Source: Beverwykella pulmonaria
Taxonomy: Eukaryota > Ascomycota > Dothideomycetes > Pleosporales > Melanommataceae
Length of the DNA: 64,000 bases
Assembly: GCA_001599595.1 (NCBI GenBank)
Contig: BCHH01000015.1
Span: 66,914 to 130,913, forward strand
Reading direction: 5' to 3'
This document shows positions 10,663 to 23,189 of this stretch, piece after piece; position 1 is the first letter of the stretch; the number at the start of each line of letters is the position of its first letter. Position numbers and translations under genes: made by a program. Below the pieces are notes generated by a model. The model ran no database searches. It saw only the letters and a list, made by a program, of their open reading frames with translations, and was not told the DNA's origin.

Positions 10663-12649
10663 CTACCACTTCTCTACTTCCCCCGGCATCGGCATCTGCA
10701 CGCGTACAATTTTATCACAGTTCAACAGACACTGGGGATCATACGCCAGTTTCAGCCTTCTCATCGCATCAACTGTGTTCGTACCAAGTTCATGGGTTAG
10801 ATAATCGCGCTTAACGAGGCCGACGCCGTGCTCGCCTGTTGCGGTGCCCTCGAGCTCAATGGCGCGCTTTACCATGTCGTGGACGAGTTTTGCGGCCTTG
10901 GCATGGTCGGTTTTCTTGTTGTAGAGGAGTATTGCTGCGATTATGCATCAGCTTTGAAATGATCGTTTAATGGAAAGGTAGATGTAGATTTGAAGACAGT
11001 AGGTATTGCGAGGAGAGGAAGAACGATGCTTAAAGGGAGATGCGACTTACAGTGAAAATTTCCATCCCCAACATGCCCCACAATGCTCCCCAACAAGCCA
11101 CTCCCCTTGATATTCTTCTGAGTCTCCTCAATAATCTCCGGCAACTTGGAAATGGGCACTGCAACATCCGTCGTCCAAACCGCCATATCATCGCCCTCGC
11201 CCTTGGCCATAACGCTCCACAGTGCCTCTTTGCGTGCCTGCCACAAATCCTCCCTCTCCTGCTCACTTCGTGCGAATTCGAAACTCACAGACCCGGCTTT
11301 CTTGGCTAGAGATTGGACCTGGCCAATTTGTTCCTTGACAGCGGAGGGCGTTCCCGCGAATTTGAAGAAGAGCGTTGGTGCGTTGTTCCACGTCTTCTTC
11401 GTCATGCCGGCGTCGTTGATGCATTGCATTTGCACGTCGTCCAGGATCTCGATGGCGGCGATGGGGACGCCGGCGCCGACAACTTTGAACACACAGTCGG
11501 CGGCCTGGCGGACAGAACCGAAGGCGCAGACAGCGACGCTGGTGTGCTGCGGCTTAACGGTAACCTTGAGCACGGCTTCGGTCACAAGACCCAGGGTGCC
11601 CTCGCTGCCGATGAACATCCTAGTCAAGTCGTACCCAGCAGAGGACTTCCGTGGCCGCTGGCGCGTCTTGATGATGGTGCCATCCGCGAGGACAACGGTA
11701 AGAGAAAGCACCCAGTCCTTCATTGTGCCATACCGATACGCATTTGTGCCCGAGCAGCCTGTCCCGACCATACCTCCGATCATAGCGCCGGGCCCGGGAT
11801 CTGGAGGAAAGAAAAGATTGGATTTGGCCAGCTCCTCGTTCAGGAGTTCCCAGCCAACAGCTGGTTGCACTACCACATCCAGATCGTCCTTGTGTAGTTT
11901 GAGAATCTTGTCCATGCGCGAGAAATCTATGCATATGCCTCCTCTTGTTGCCGCGAAATGCCCTTCTAAACTCGTGCCTCCGGAGTATGCGGTTACCGGT
12001 ATTCTTCGCTCGCTGCAAATCTTCATTATTGCGCTGACTTCCTCTGTGCTACGCGGTCTGACGACGCAGAATGGTACGTCGTTGGGCGAGGCCGGATGTG
12101 AGGACCACGACGAGCCGGAATGCGATTCGAGGTCCGATTTCTCGAGAGAGATGTTCTCCTTCCCTACAACGTCTCTAAAATCTGTCCATGCTGCTTCCAG
12201 ATTTGCTTCCGAGATGTTGTGTTTGGGGGGGATGGTGTCTTCGAGTGGGATCGTCGAGGTATTAAGGAGGGGTTTTGGGCCCGATTGACCCCAGTAGTAG
12301 CCTACTCCTGCAGCAAAGAGACATACTGCCTGAATTAACACAGAGTCTTGGAGGTAGGTTTTGGCACGGCGCATGACGTACCAAACATTGTACCAAAGAA
12401 TTTCCCCTGGGCAGTCCTCTGTTGCATTGCTGCATGCTCCAAAAGCCCAGCCTTCTCTTTCTCCACGCGCTGTGTGACGCTCTCAAACAGCTGGACGTTG
12501 AACGGCGTCTTCTGGTCCTTCTTTCCGCTGGCGTATCTGCGCTGCCCTCGCGCAATGCTTTGAGCTGAACATTGTGTCAATGGTCCGGAGGAGGTTATGT
12601 AACTGCTCCGGAGAGCTGTTGTAGCCTTCGGTAAGCTTCTAAGAGACAT
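10663..12649 (-). CDS. DLD1: D-lactate dehydrogenase (cytochrome), mitochondrial, FAD-linked
   Basis: Exons (minus) 12649-12382, 12325-11051 and 10934-10663 give 604 aa, the usual size for fungal Dld1. Intron 1 is 56 nt (GTACGT...GGCAG) and intron 2 is 116 nt (GTAAGT...CGCAG). The start is at MSLRSLPKA; an upstream in-frame Met at 12685 is possible. The N-terminus is Arg/Ser-rich with few acids, like a mitochondrial presequence, followed by a single membrane span (VCLFAAGVGYYWG, about 90-102). The PCMH FAD-binding domain has VTAYSGGTSLEGH (about 200-212), and the FAD-oxidase C-terminal domain has GHVGDGNFH (about 506-514, split by intron 2) and TGEHGVGLVKRDYL. The enzyme oxidises D-lactate to pyruvate and passes electrons to cytochrome c at the inner membrane. 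Confidence 0.93.
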
Positions 12650-12969
12650 TGCGATCATAAAGGAGTGGAAAGCATTGCGCTCCACGCGAGGGGGGTGAAG
12701 GAAATGCGGGGAGCTTAAGAGCTTTCAGCTCGGAAGTTGATGTCGCGCGTCGGTCGGGATTTGTTCGGATCATCCCGATCCTTGTTCCCGGATTTTTTCA
12801 AGCCCATTTTTGAGCAAGACACCACACTGGTTTGCTATTCTTATATATAGTATTCATCATGACGCAAAAGCCGGTTCTTTACCTTACCATCGAAACAAGA
12901 TTCCAAAATGAGGGATCCCCGGCATTCTCACCCCCAATAGAGGTACATCACAACAACTGTATCTGAAGA
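12650..12969. other. 5' region of the D-lactate dehydrogenase gene
   Basis: This is the promoter or 5' UTR of DLD1 on the minus strand. A TATATATAG-like motif at about 12843-12851 lies between the two minus-strand genes. No further gene is seen. Confidence 0.4.
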
Positions 12970-13371
12970 TCATGATGCTGGAGGATAAAGAGATGTGCAT
13001 TGAAACGGCTCAATGGCATATGACCAGAGCAAAACAAGGTAAAAGATCCCGCTCCCAAACCCAAAGATCCCAGAAACCCAATGCATCGAGCCGTATATCG
13101 AGGCACATCTGTCGTGCTCTAGCCCGAAAGATGTTGCGCCTGTCCCAATCCCATAAAGGCATACCGTAACAACGAGAATGCCATGCCCGAGGTCATCCAA
13201 TGCGCCTAAGTATATCGCCGCCCAGAATGATGCAGATATAATCGTGTGCCCTAGTGATGCCCGCGATGAATGCAGCGGAAGCGATGGAATAAGAAAAAAC
13301 AAGCTAAGAATCGTGAAAACTGTGATCGTAACCGTTGCACCATGCTGAAAACCACGAACAGAGAAAGAGTT
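12970..13371 (-). CDS. Small four-span membrane protein, 3' exon only (first exon not located)
   Basis: An open frame of 133 codons without an initiator follows an excellent acceptor, a run of T ending in TAG at 13372-13374, so it looks like a last exon. It encodes four hydrophobic segments: TVTITVFTILSLFFLIP, HTIISASFWAAIYLGA, GHGILVVTVCLYGIGTGA and the MHWVSGIFGFGSGIFYLVLLW region near the C-terminus. The layout resembles MARVEL-like four-helix membrane proteins of fungi, but no diagnostic motif proves it. The upstream 250 bases contain several ATGs but no convincing donor in the right phase, so the 5' end is unresolved. Confidence 0.45.
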   Translation of the reverse strand, partial: NSFSVRGFQHGATVTITVFTILSLFFLIPSLPLHSSRASLGHTIISASFWAAIYLGALDDLGHGILVVTVCLYGIGTGATSFGLEHDRCASIYGSMHWVSGIFGFGSGIFYLVLLWSYAIEPFQCTSLYPPAS

Positions 13372-13628
13372 CTAAAAAAAAAAAAGTGGGAAAGGTGGAA
13401 GGGGAGTGGTCGGAAGGTTGTGCATGCCGATAGAGGGCATCTGGTTAGACGCCCATGTATTGGATGTTGAGTGTGTGGGATCGAAGATCAATCCTCCAAT
13501 AATGCAACGTGTCCATGTACATCATTGCGAGGATCGACCGGCTGCCCAACGTTTGCATGCGAAGCTGTGGGTTTGCTGCACGATGCCCGATGCACGATGT
13601 ACGTGGCAGGTCCCAAAATGGCAGCCAC

Positions 13629-14885
13629 TCATATGCAGCTGAGCCTCAACAACCTCGTTCTAATCCAGGCCACAAATCGAAGCCACCTCCCCTTTGCAGC
13701 TCTACTCTTCGTGACCTGTGGAACCGCACCGCTGGACTTCTTGTGTTCCACCGAAACAACGTGTTTCGGAAGCGTACGCGTGTGTGGCTCCCGATGATCT
13801 GAGTACTGTCTGCCGCCGACAGAGGGCCTCGGAGTGGATTTCTCGTTCGCATCGGATAGGCTGCGGGAACGCTTATGAGAATCAGACTCGCGTCGGGTCT
13901 TGAGTTGCCGCTTGCGCATATCTCGCTCTGCCTGCTTGGACGCCTCTTTGCCGTATTTTCGTTCTTTGGCTTCTTCCTTTTCCTGAAAGGCTTGACGTGC
14001 AGCACGAATCGATGCAGCGCGCGAAGCAGGGTCGACTGCTTCTTCGCGTCCACCACGGATGAACCCAAAGGCTTTGTCGAAGGATGTCCGGGAGCTGGGT
14101 GAGGTGGTCGTGTCTATGGATTTGAGAGTGTCGCCTCGCGACCGAGCAGCGGCGATTGGCGAAGTGAGAGAGACGGAAGAGTGGTTGTAGCTTCCACCAA
14201 GGCGTGTCGAGGAGCCGGTGGTATGGATGCGTAGCGCCGGAGAAACCCCCGGTACGGACGAGAGCGAGCCAGACCGCCGAGCCGGGTCGAAAGCATTCTG
14301 TCTCAGGCGAAACTCCTCGTCTGTCATGATATCGTCTGCCTCGTGTTCGCTGTCCATGACCGACGCTGGTGTTGACTTGGAAATGGGTGGCGTGTAGGGC
14401 TGCGGCGTCTGGCGGATCGAGGGCATGTAGGGTGCTGTCGGGCGCTGCAGGCTGGATGCGGTGGAGAACTGCGATGTATTCGAGGTAGAGCGGGTGTGCT
14501 GCTGGCGATTGCGGCCATTCACGGGCGCGAAGTTGACGTCGGAAACGGATCGTGAGTATCCGCCATACTCGGAGATGCCCAGCCCAGCAAGACTCTCATT
14601 CTCCGCGGCGGGTCGAGACAGATCCAGGGCATTGTGGTCTTTGGACGACAGCTTCCGCAGGTACGGCTTGATCTTGATCTCCTTCTTGTGGGACGTTGCG
14701 GCAGGCATAGGGTAGGCAGGCTCGGTCGGCCAGGGCTCTTCGTAGGTGACCTTGGGCGTCTCCGAGCGATTAAATGTGAAGGCAGAGCCGTCGGACGCTG
14801 GGCTGAGCGGACTGGTAATCGAAGAGGCTGAGTTGCCGCGCTTGTGCAGGCGGGCAGAGGGCGCATGTGCGCGTGAGGAAGGCAT
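13629..14885 (-). CDS. Hypothetical basic low-complexity protein with KIKPYLRKLSSKDHNALDLS motif
   Basis: Single exon, 418 aa from MPSSRAHAPSARLHKRG; an in-frame Met 16 codons upstream (14933) is also possible. It is rich in Ser, Arg and Pro and predicted mostly disordered. A more conserved-looking block near residues 65-105 (IKPYLRKLSSK, then DLSRPAAENESLAGLG) is followed by an acidic patch (DSEHEADDIMTDEEFRLRQN). Residues about 280-340 form a charged helix (ARQAFQEKEEAKERKYGKEA). I recall similar uncharacterised proteins in Pezizomycotina but no assigned function. The Ser/Arg clusters would suit phosphoregulation. It has no membrane span or signal peptide. Confidence 0.75.
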   Translation of the reverse strand: MPSSRAHAPSARLHKRGNSASSITSPLSPASDGSAFTFNRSETPKVTYEEPWPTEPAYPMPAATSHKKEIKIKPYLRKLSSKDHNALDLSRPAAENESLAGLGISEYGGYSRSVSDVNFAPVNGRNRQQHTRSTSNTSQFSTASSLQRPTAPYMPSIRQTPQPYTPPISKSTPASVMDSEHEADDIMTDEEFRLRQNAFDPARRSGSLSSVPGVSPALRIHTTGSSTRLGGSYNHSSVSLTSPIAAARSRGDTLKSIDTTTSPSSRTSFDKAFGFIRGGREEAVDPASRAASIRAARQAFQEKEEAKERKYGKEASKQAERDMRKRQLKTRRESDSHKRSRSLSDANEKSTPRPSVGGRQYSDHREPHTRTLPKHVVSVEHKKSSGAVPQVTKSRAAKGRWLRFVAWIRTRLLRLSCI

Positions 14886-17840
14886 GTTGTAGAGGGACTT
14901 CTGAGTAAACAGCGGGCCCGGTTGGGGTGACACACGGCATCACCAAGCCAACATGTTTCGAGACACTGTCGGAGGGATCGGAAACAGGCTGCTGACGAGT
15001 TTCTGGAAGACGCAGTCTCTTGGGGATGGCTCCGCAGGCGGCCTGGTCGGGGGAAGGGTGATCCGGGTCGGTGAATGGGAGAGGAATGGTGGTGGAGATG
15101 CTGGGCGGACGAGCAGTCGATGGGGCGGTTCGCAAGATGGCCTCAACGTGACGACAAGCTGGGCTCCCAGTCTGGGTTGTACCACGACGACGCAAGCGAC
15201 CTCAGCCTCAGCGCAGGGCGGCCGCAGGCTTATGTAGGAGAAGGTGAGGGCGACGAAGCGGGCGCTGGCGCGGCAACGAGGTGAGGGGAAGAGTGGAGGC
15301 GACGTCTATCTGTAACAAGATAAAGTCCTAACAGGGCAGCCGCACCGTGGTAGCTACACCGACTCGGTGTTGAATACGGATGCTTCGGACCCGTCAAGGA
15401 CCACTAGACAGACGCCTCACTGGCCTCACGCCACTGCACCACGCCCACACTACGCTCACATGCTCGGCTTGTCCGTGGGCGAGCGTGGGCGCCGCAAGCA
15501 GACGGCAGACGGCAGACGGCAGACAGCGAACCTCCACGCAACCTCGCGTGGCACAGCAAATGTGACCTCAACCGCAGCACGCCTCTGGGTACGGTGGCGG
15601 TGCGCCGCGTCAACGAGCTGGCCGGCCTCAGGTGGAGTGTTGGATAGATAGAGACACCTGCCTACTTGATACCCCGCGCCGACAGGATCCATTTTCGCTC
15701 ACTTGTTCCCAGATTGACCGGTCGCGGGCAGGGCAAGACGCAGACTGCAAACACGGGGCGTCTCAGCATGCGAACCGCCAGCGTCTCCGGCTGCGCGGAT
15801 GGTAGGCTTTGCTGCTCTCCCCGCCATGTTGCAAGATGTGCCCCGCCGGTTGGATCTCCGCGAAACAGAAACCAGGAAACACCCAGCACGATCATCAGAT
15901 CACGCAGAGCCAAGTGTTCATCGTGGGTTACCCCACGCCGACCCTAGTTGTTACCTCATCTGACATTCACTCTAACCCCAACACTAAGCTTTTGCGGCAG
16001 GAGCACCGCTGTCACGCATCTCTCTACCTATGGCAGCTCCTCATCTCAAACCTCTGCACAGTGCATAGTAAGCCATGGCCCCCCAGATGCCAGAGATTTA
16101 TCACCTTTGGCCAACCTCTCACGTCCCCAACTCCTGGTTGCCGGTTCTGATCTACCGGGGTGTGCTCCCCCAACTGCAGCATCAACGCGCAAGGCCCTGG
16201 AGAAGAACCGATGGCTGCAGGGTGGCGTCTTCAAGATGTATCGCGCCCATCACTTCCTCTCCGTGGCCCATAAATGCTATGTCACTCCAGTTGGCTGCTA
16301 CTGGGTCGAGGGTCGTTAGACGATCCGGCCGAGGGCGGTGTTGAGATTGGCCTTAATAATAAGGGGGATATTAATTGATTGGTATATCGCAAACCAAAAA
16401 ATGGGATCTCATACAGGCAAAACATACATGAGTCGCTGGACAAGGCGGATCATGGATGAGTGGCTGCTGCACACGTCAGGCTGGTGTCAGCCCTGTTCCA
16501 TCACGTCAGAGGGAGAGTAGGTACAACATCGCTGTTGTGCAGGATGCGCCGGTTCATCAGCATTGCAGAGTTCTCCACATTGGGCCAATGACTTTTTATA
16601 AGGCTGATAGAGACGAGACAGCTGAGAAGGCCAAAGTCGCAAGAGTCGGCCCGGTTCCAGCATGTGATCCAGCGCACGGGGAAGGCGGGCCGCTAGTGGA
16701 GATTTGGAAGAGTGCTACGGTTGTCGTGGTGATGGTAGTCTGATGCTTAAGGGAAAAAGTACTTCCGTGTACATCATGCATGCATACTAAACTCAGGACC
16801 CAGAGCGGGATTTCTGTGTGAATTTGCGGAATTTGGGGAGGGCTTTTTGGAAAATGCAACAATGGCGATGCACAGCGTGCATACTGTATTCATCTAGTTC
16901 CGCGCGCCCTCTCTCACGGATTACCATCCTACGAGCATTGAAAGAGTGATCATGTATAGCATCAATATTTGTGCTATTCACTTAGTATGTAAAGGTGTCT
17001 CTCTTATCTCGGCGGCGTGTGTACAAGATCACAGCTAGGATAAAAGCTAAAGGCTCAGGCTAGGGTATAATAAAGAGCTCGTGTTAATAGAAGCAAGAAT
17101 GACAATATATGTATGGAAAGAAGGTATCGTTAACTCATTCAGGTGCTTCGAAAGCATGTATTCATTATGCGTATAAAAGTAAATAGAAGCATGGTCTCTA
17201 AAGAGGGCGTGAAAGAGCGAGTTCTATTTTACAGTCTCTGAAGGAGATGTGATACTGAAGCTCCACAACCTTTCGCCTACAACTAAGCATTAGTCAGAGA
17301 AAACGTACTCAGACTTAACCTCTGCCCCTACCCTGTGCCCTACTGCGCTAAGTCCGAAGAGAATCACAAAATCGTTAAGCAGAAGTTAGGCAGAGGGCAA
17401 GAGAACTAAAGCTGCCGTACTAAACCTTACTGTGTCTGCCAGCGTGTCTTTTACAACCTGACGAAGACTCTCCTAGAAGCACCCTGTGTTCCTCCATGGA
17501 CATAGTGGACAATTTCTTAGATGGGGGGGAGGAGTTGCCTCAGAGTGCTGCTTCCTCGAGTATGCGCTATAAGGTATTGCAGAACCTCCAGATTTCTAGG
17601 TACACAATACATCTACAAAAAGTAATAGACGCAGCGTTTGCACAAACAAGTCGTCGTTGCTGGAGCATTGAGAGGAGCGTGGACGGTCAGGAGGAGCGAA
17701 AATATGCTAACCAAATGAAGCTGGCGGCTTGGCGGAAGAACTCCCTTACCAACATACACAAAGCGAGCGGCCGTGTTTTCGAGAGTCAAGACATCCACAA
17801 CCTCATCGCCGCACGACAACCCACACCCCCGGCGCCCACC
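14886..17840. other. Long divergent intergenic region (about 3 kb)
   Basis: This lies between the minus-strand gene starting at 14885 and the plus-strand nucleoporin starting at 17841. Many open frames up to about 150 codons exist, but none shows domain, signal or paired splice-site support. A 7-bp tandem repeat lies at about 15499-15525. An in-frame Met chain beginning at 17496 runs into the nucleoporin start, but its sequence is not nucleoporin-like and is probably 5' UTR. Confidence 0.5.
15499..15525. repeat. Heptanucleotide tandem repeat (CAGACGG)n
   Basis: About three and a half copies of CAGACGG lie in the divergent intergenic region. It is a simple-sequence repeat of no known role. 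Confidence 0.8.
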
Positions 17841-20800
17841 ATGTCCAAACGCGCCAACATTTTCGAACAGGGCAAACCCGAGCGTCCCTACGATGATCGC
17901 GACGAAGGCCCCGTTGAGGCTCCCCAGCGGGCGACCGCAGCCCAGATGGCCGCGCGCAAGTAAGTGGCTTTCACCTGCGCCATCGTCGCAACCACCTGCG
18001 CTGTTGTGCATCTATCGCCATGCTGTTCTATTGTGCTAATTTTCTGCTTCTTCCAGGATCAAGACATTGAAAGGCCCGCGTCGCGCGCAAAGCAGCTCCT
18101 CTGTAAGCCGTCCTACCTCACAACGTACAATCCGCAACCCGCAAGCACCGCAGCCGCCCCGCAACCCACCATCCCAAACCTAGACTGTCGCGTGCTTCAG
18201 GCATTCGCCGACCGACAGAGCTCGCCTCGATATAGACCTTTTACTAACGCGGGCATACAGGGACTCTCTCAGAGTACCAACTTCGCAATGCCTCCTCAGC
18301 AGCAGCAGTCTTCCGGGTTCAACTTCGGTAGCACCGCGCCCATCGGCGATAGCTCAGCAAATCCATTCGGTTTTTCTTCACAACCACCGTCAACACTGGG
18401 TGGTGGAGCGTTTGGCAGCAACGCGACGAGCAGCTTCCCCCCAGCGCAGGCCCCCACTCCAAGCAACTCTTTCGCCAACTCGTCCTTCCCTTCTTTTGGC
18501 GGAGACAACGCAAACGCAGGCTCCGGCTTCAATCCTCAGCCACCTTCTGCCGCCTCCTTCAACTTCTCTGCTGGAGGCGCGAACCCCTTCGCTGCCTCGA
18601 CCCCGGCGCCTGCAACAAACGGAACGGGACAGAGCGGCTTCTCTGGCTCCATCTTCAACATACCCCCAGTCCAGAGTCAACCGGCGAGAAACCCATTCGC
18701 ATTTAATGGTGCTGCGCAAAACAACAACCCCGTCACCACGGCAACCTCCTCCACAATGTTCGGTACTACTGCAGGACCGCAGAGCAATATGTTCGGTGCT
18801 ATGAGCTCTGGTTCCTCAAGCAGCAACACCACTGCAACGGCAGCCCCTCAGAACAATTTCTTCAGTGGCATTGGTTCAACTGCCAGCGCCCCAACTCCTA
18901 GTCCTTTCAACTTTGGGTCCGCCACGCAAAACACCACAACAGCACAAGTTAGCGCTCCAACTCCCGCCGTGTCGACTCCCTTTGCATTTGGAGCTACTGC
19001 ACAAAATACCACAACTGCACTAGAGAGCGCCCCGACTTCCGCGGTATCTACTCCCTTCAAATTTGGGCCTACCGCGCAAAACTCGACAACAGCGCAAGAG
19101 ACCCCCCCTGTCGCCGCCGCAACAGGTCTATTCAAGTTTGGGTCTGCCGCACAAAACATCACAGTGCAAGAGAGCATCACGGCACCCCAAAGCAATGCGT
19201 TCGGCAGTACCAATGCTTCCGCGCTTGCACCTAAGAGTAACAATCTCTTCAGCCTCAGTGCCACGGAACACAGCGAGAGTCCTAAACTTAACTGGCAATC
19301 AACACCGCAACCGAACAATGCCACGACCATGGCCTCCGATAGCACTCCGTTGCCTTCTACAGCCCCCGCGAGCAATCCGTTCAACTTTGGGTCGGCTACA
19401 TCAAGCACCTCGAAGGCGCTAGAGAATCAACCACAGGCCAACCCATTCAACTTTACCCCCTTGAAACCAACAACAGAACCAGAGAGTACTGCGCCCAAGA
19501 GCAATTCTTTTAGTGCGTTTAGTACTTCTCAACCAGTTCAATCCAGCTCTGCAGGTCTTTTCGGACAATCTGGACAATCCTCGAAACCAGAGAGTGACAC
19601 ACAGAACACCTCAAGCACAGCGGTAGAGTACCCATCTCTGAGTGCCTCGCTAAAGGCCAATGAAACTCCGTTTTCTTTCACTACGCAGAAATCCTTTGGT
19701 GGCTCCACGACGAATGTCTCCACACCCGCCCCATCTCTTCCGCCACCAAAAATGAACCCTTTTGCGGGGCTTCCACGTTCTACATCGCCATCAAAAGAAC
19801 CTGCGCCAAAGGCAAACCCTTTTGCAAGTCTTGCACAATCTCCATTAAAGACCCCGGCCCCAACACCGGCAATTCCGGCATCGATTATGCCAACCCTTAC
19901 GGGGGCTGCAGCGCCGCCACCTGAGGCGCCAACGATGAATGAGATGCCGAAGATTGCGAAAGCCCACGTTCCTGCATCATGGAAAAATGCTTCTGCTTCT
20001 AGTCTAACCCATCCCACAAACCTTAACCAGTCCACCAAGAGCTTAACCGATCTTGCTATGGACCTCTCTACACTCAATGAAAAGTACCGGGAGAAGATTA
20101 GTAATCTTCCTCCAATGGCTGACTGGGGCGCGTTGTCAGCATGGCATCATAGGGAATCTACAGAAATCACGAAGAAAATCGTGGCAGCTAAGAAGCAACA
20201 GGCATCAGCGAAGGGTATCACTGGAAATGAGTCCGCGTTATCTACGAAGCGCAAGGTCCCCGAAGAGACTGCTCAAGCTGATGCAGATACCACGACTCCC
20301 ACGAAGAGACTTCGAGAAGGCGATGCTGTCAGCACGCCGCCGCCTCAACAGCCAGCACTGTTCAGTACAACCCCGAAGGCTAATCCACCCGCGTCACAAA
20401 CTTCCAATCTGTTTGGGAACATAATCAAGAACACATCGACATCCACCCCAACATCCACTCCCGCTGCTCCCGCTTTCGGTAGTTCCACTATCTCAGACAA
20501 AATTATCCCAAATAGTACCGCTGCTCCTGTACCATCATTTGGTAGCCCCCAAGCCGCGAGCTCAAAGAGTGACGTTACTCCAAAATCGGGCTTCCAAATG
20601 CCAGCTTTCAGTAACTCCTTAGCTGCGAGCTCAAAAACGGATGGTGGCTCGACATTGGGCTTCCAGGTGCCAGCTTTCGGTAACTCCAACGGCAATGCTA
20701 ACTCCAAGGCTAGCAACTCTTCTTCATCTGGCTTCAAGGTGCCAACGTTCGGAGGCGGGAACGGTGCGAGCAATTTTGCGAACCAATTCGCCAAGAACGC

Positions 20801-22253
20801 AAAGACGGTCGAACAGCTTGCTGCAGAACGAAAGAAGAAGGCCAAGGATGCTGACTTTGATTCCGATGATGAAACTGAAGAAGAATGGGAGGCGCGATGG
20901 GCAGTGAATGAGGCTGCGAGAAAGGCAGAAGAGGAGAAGAAGATAAAAGCCGCCACAGGCTTTAAGATTGCCCCTACGCCCAAGGATTCCGCCAGCGGAA
21001 CGCCTGCTTCCAAGGCGCCTTTCTCTTTCTCAAAGCCTACTAGTGGTACTTCGACGCCCGGACTTTTCGGCTCTAGAGTCGGTAGCCCTGCACCTTCGAC
21101 CTCAGGTGGCTTGTCAGTTTTTGATACACCTCCTGTTTCCCATACTCCAGGAGCCAACATCTTTGGTCATTTGTCTTCTGGCCCATCTTCCAACAATCAG
21201 GATGAATCTTCTGATGACGAAGAAGACGGAGACAAAACTGAAAGCCAGTCACAAGCGGATCAGCCCACCAACTCTGCCAGGTCTTCGCCACCTCCAAAGC
21301 GCAAGTATGCTGAACATGATTCTGGATCAGAATCCGAGGAGACACTTGAGGAGACGATGAGACGAAAGCAGCAGGAAACCGCGACTCCTAAGCCAAGTCT
21401 GCTCTCTCGAATGACTCGGGTCAATGATGATGAGACGAGTGCGAGCGGCTTAGAGAAAGGGACTGATAAGGCTAAGAGTGACGCCTCCGTCCTCGGACAG
21501 ACCAACGGAGTTCAGACGCCAACAAAGCACTACTTCAACTTCGACAAGGCTGTACCCCAGACTGCTCCACCAAAAGACAATACTTTCAAGCTGGGTACTC
21601 CAATCAAATTCGGCGGTGCCCCGGCTACTGAGACTAAGGGCATGCCTATCTTTCAATTCCAGCCTGCGACTCCGTCGCCTGCTGAGTTCTCTGCGACGCC
21701 AAATAAACTCGCGCCATTCTCCTTCCTTTCAGCAAGTAACCTACAGTCTGGCTCTGGTTCCACATCCGGTCTCTCCACCCGGGCTGGGACCCCTTCATCG
21801 GAAATTGATGCGAGTGGCAAGGACTCTGCAGCCGAGACTGACGATGAGGATGGTGCCAGATCCGGTCAACTCGACCTTTCAGACCTGACTGATACAGAGA
21901 GGGAAGATTACGACATCGTTTTCCACACTGAACTTGCCATTGCCAAACGCCAAGCTGTGAAGGATGATAAGAAGATATGGGAAAACTTTGCACGAGGCGC
22001 TCTCTGGATTCTCAAAAACAAAGAGAGCGGCAAATCCATTATCAGGATGAGAATCCCGAGCGGTGCGACGCCCGTCAACTACAGCCTGCTCCCCAAGCTT
22101 CAGGCTCGTGTGACAGGCACCAGCAAGAAGATGGTGCTGGCCTCATTCCCTGGCGATGATGGCAAGCTCTCAAATATCTTCTTCGCACACAAAAACCAGG
22201 AGATCGCAGATGAATTCGCAGATGCGTACAACTCCCACCTTCCAACATCTTAA
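17841..22253 (+). CDS. NUP2: FG-repeat nucleoporin with C-terminal Ran-binding domain (Nup2/Nup50-like)
   Basis: Exons 17841-17959, 18057-18102 and 18261-22253 give 1385 aa. Intron 1 is 97 nt (GTAAGT...TTCCAG). Intron 2 is 158 nt with a textbook TTACTAAC branch site at 18241-18248 before ATACAG; without it the frame meets TAG. The N-terminus MSKRANIFEQGKPE and ATAAQMAARKIKTLKGPRR (joined over intron 1) is like fungal Nup2 and may bind importin-alpha. A long FG/FGS region (about 60-1000) has NPFNFG- and FGS-type repeats. Acidic and Lys-rich stretches precede a C-terminal RanBP1-like domain (about 1260-1385: DLTDTEREDYDIVF, then ARGALWILKNKESGKSIIRM). The role is a mobile nuclear-basket nucleoporin for importin recycling and Ran binding. 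Confidence 0.9.
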
Positions 22254-23189
22254 TACCCCAATACGAACACTGTTTTGTGTCTTCAATACTGAAGCTTGTT
22301 TTCCTTCTAGCCAGAGCTTTGTCTCCCATTTGGCTGATCGCCCTTCTCTGCCTAGACCACTGTACTTTTTCTCCAATGTCAACTGCATATCCGATTTGTC
22401 CCCCACCTGTTCTCCATGTTCGGATCGAATCCAATCTTTAACCACGATTACCACCTTGTATTAGCTTAACAATTTGTCGACCCCCTTTTCATTACCCCTG
22501 TCTGTATGTAGCTACTTCCCCAAAAATTGGCGATCTTCCCACGACGGTGTTGGCGTTTCTTTGATTTGTTCATTGGTCTGTTTGGCTCCTGAGGCATTGC
22601 ATTGCGTGGCGTTAGTTTAAGAGTGTCTGGGATTAATCGACTTGCCCTGTTTTTAGGGTGGAATGTTGCTGTGAGAAAGAAAGGAATAGCAAGAAGAAGG
22701 GCTGTAGTATACTTTAATGCATGTTCAGGAAACTGGATATATCCTTGTCGTGCTGTGTGTGTGAGGTATTGAATTCATGATTATCATTGTGTTGCTACCC
22801 ACTGGCCGTGTCATATTAGATGCCATACCAGAGTTCCGTTCACCACTTGTGCTGGGACTTTGCACATGGCAGGCACCACACTGGGTCAAGCTCAATCCCC
22901 TCCCAGATTCTTCAGCGACCATGTGTTTATAGGTTGTTAAAACAGGAGTGAGTAATTCGTTTTGTTTGGTTTTGTATGCACGGTGAAGGAAAGAATCATT
23001 GCGTAAGTATCAGATATGATAGAATGAGGAATAATGACTATTGTCATTCTCTAGTTGAATACTATATATACAGTGTGAAGGGTATCATAAATGCCTGTCG
23101 AACATGAAAATAATAGAGCCTGTAATTCCTCCAAAAGAATCATTCAATGTTCTTAATAATCCGTACCAAAAGAAGTCCATTCACGCTCC
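22254..23189. other. Convergent intergenic spacer
   Basis: This is 3' sequence of the nucleoporin (+) and of the large secreted protein (-). I see no gene. Confidence 0.5.

Noticed and set aside
11146..12288. 380-codon plus-strand frame across the D-lactate dehydrogenase gene
   Set aside because: It is antisense to a well-supported three-exon gene whose conserved motifs are on the minus strand.
17496..17963. 155-codon frame ending in the nucleoporin first exon
   Set aside because: Only its last part (from Met at 17841) matches the nucleoporin N-terminus; the upstream part is not conserved-looking and is most likely 5' UTR.
20345..21160. 271-codon minus-strand frame inside the nucleoporin
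   Set aside because: It is antisense to the Ser/Ala/Thr/Pro-rich FG region; biased codon composition creates long opposite frames. No domain.
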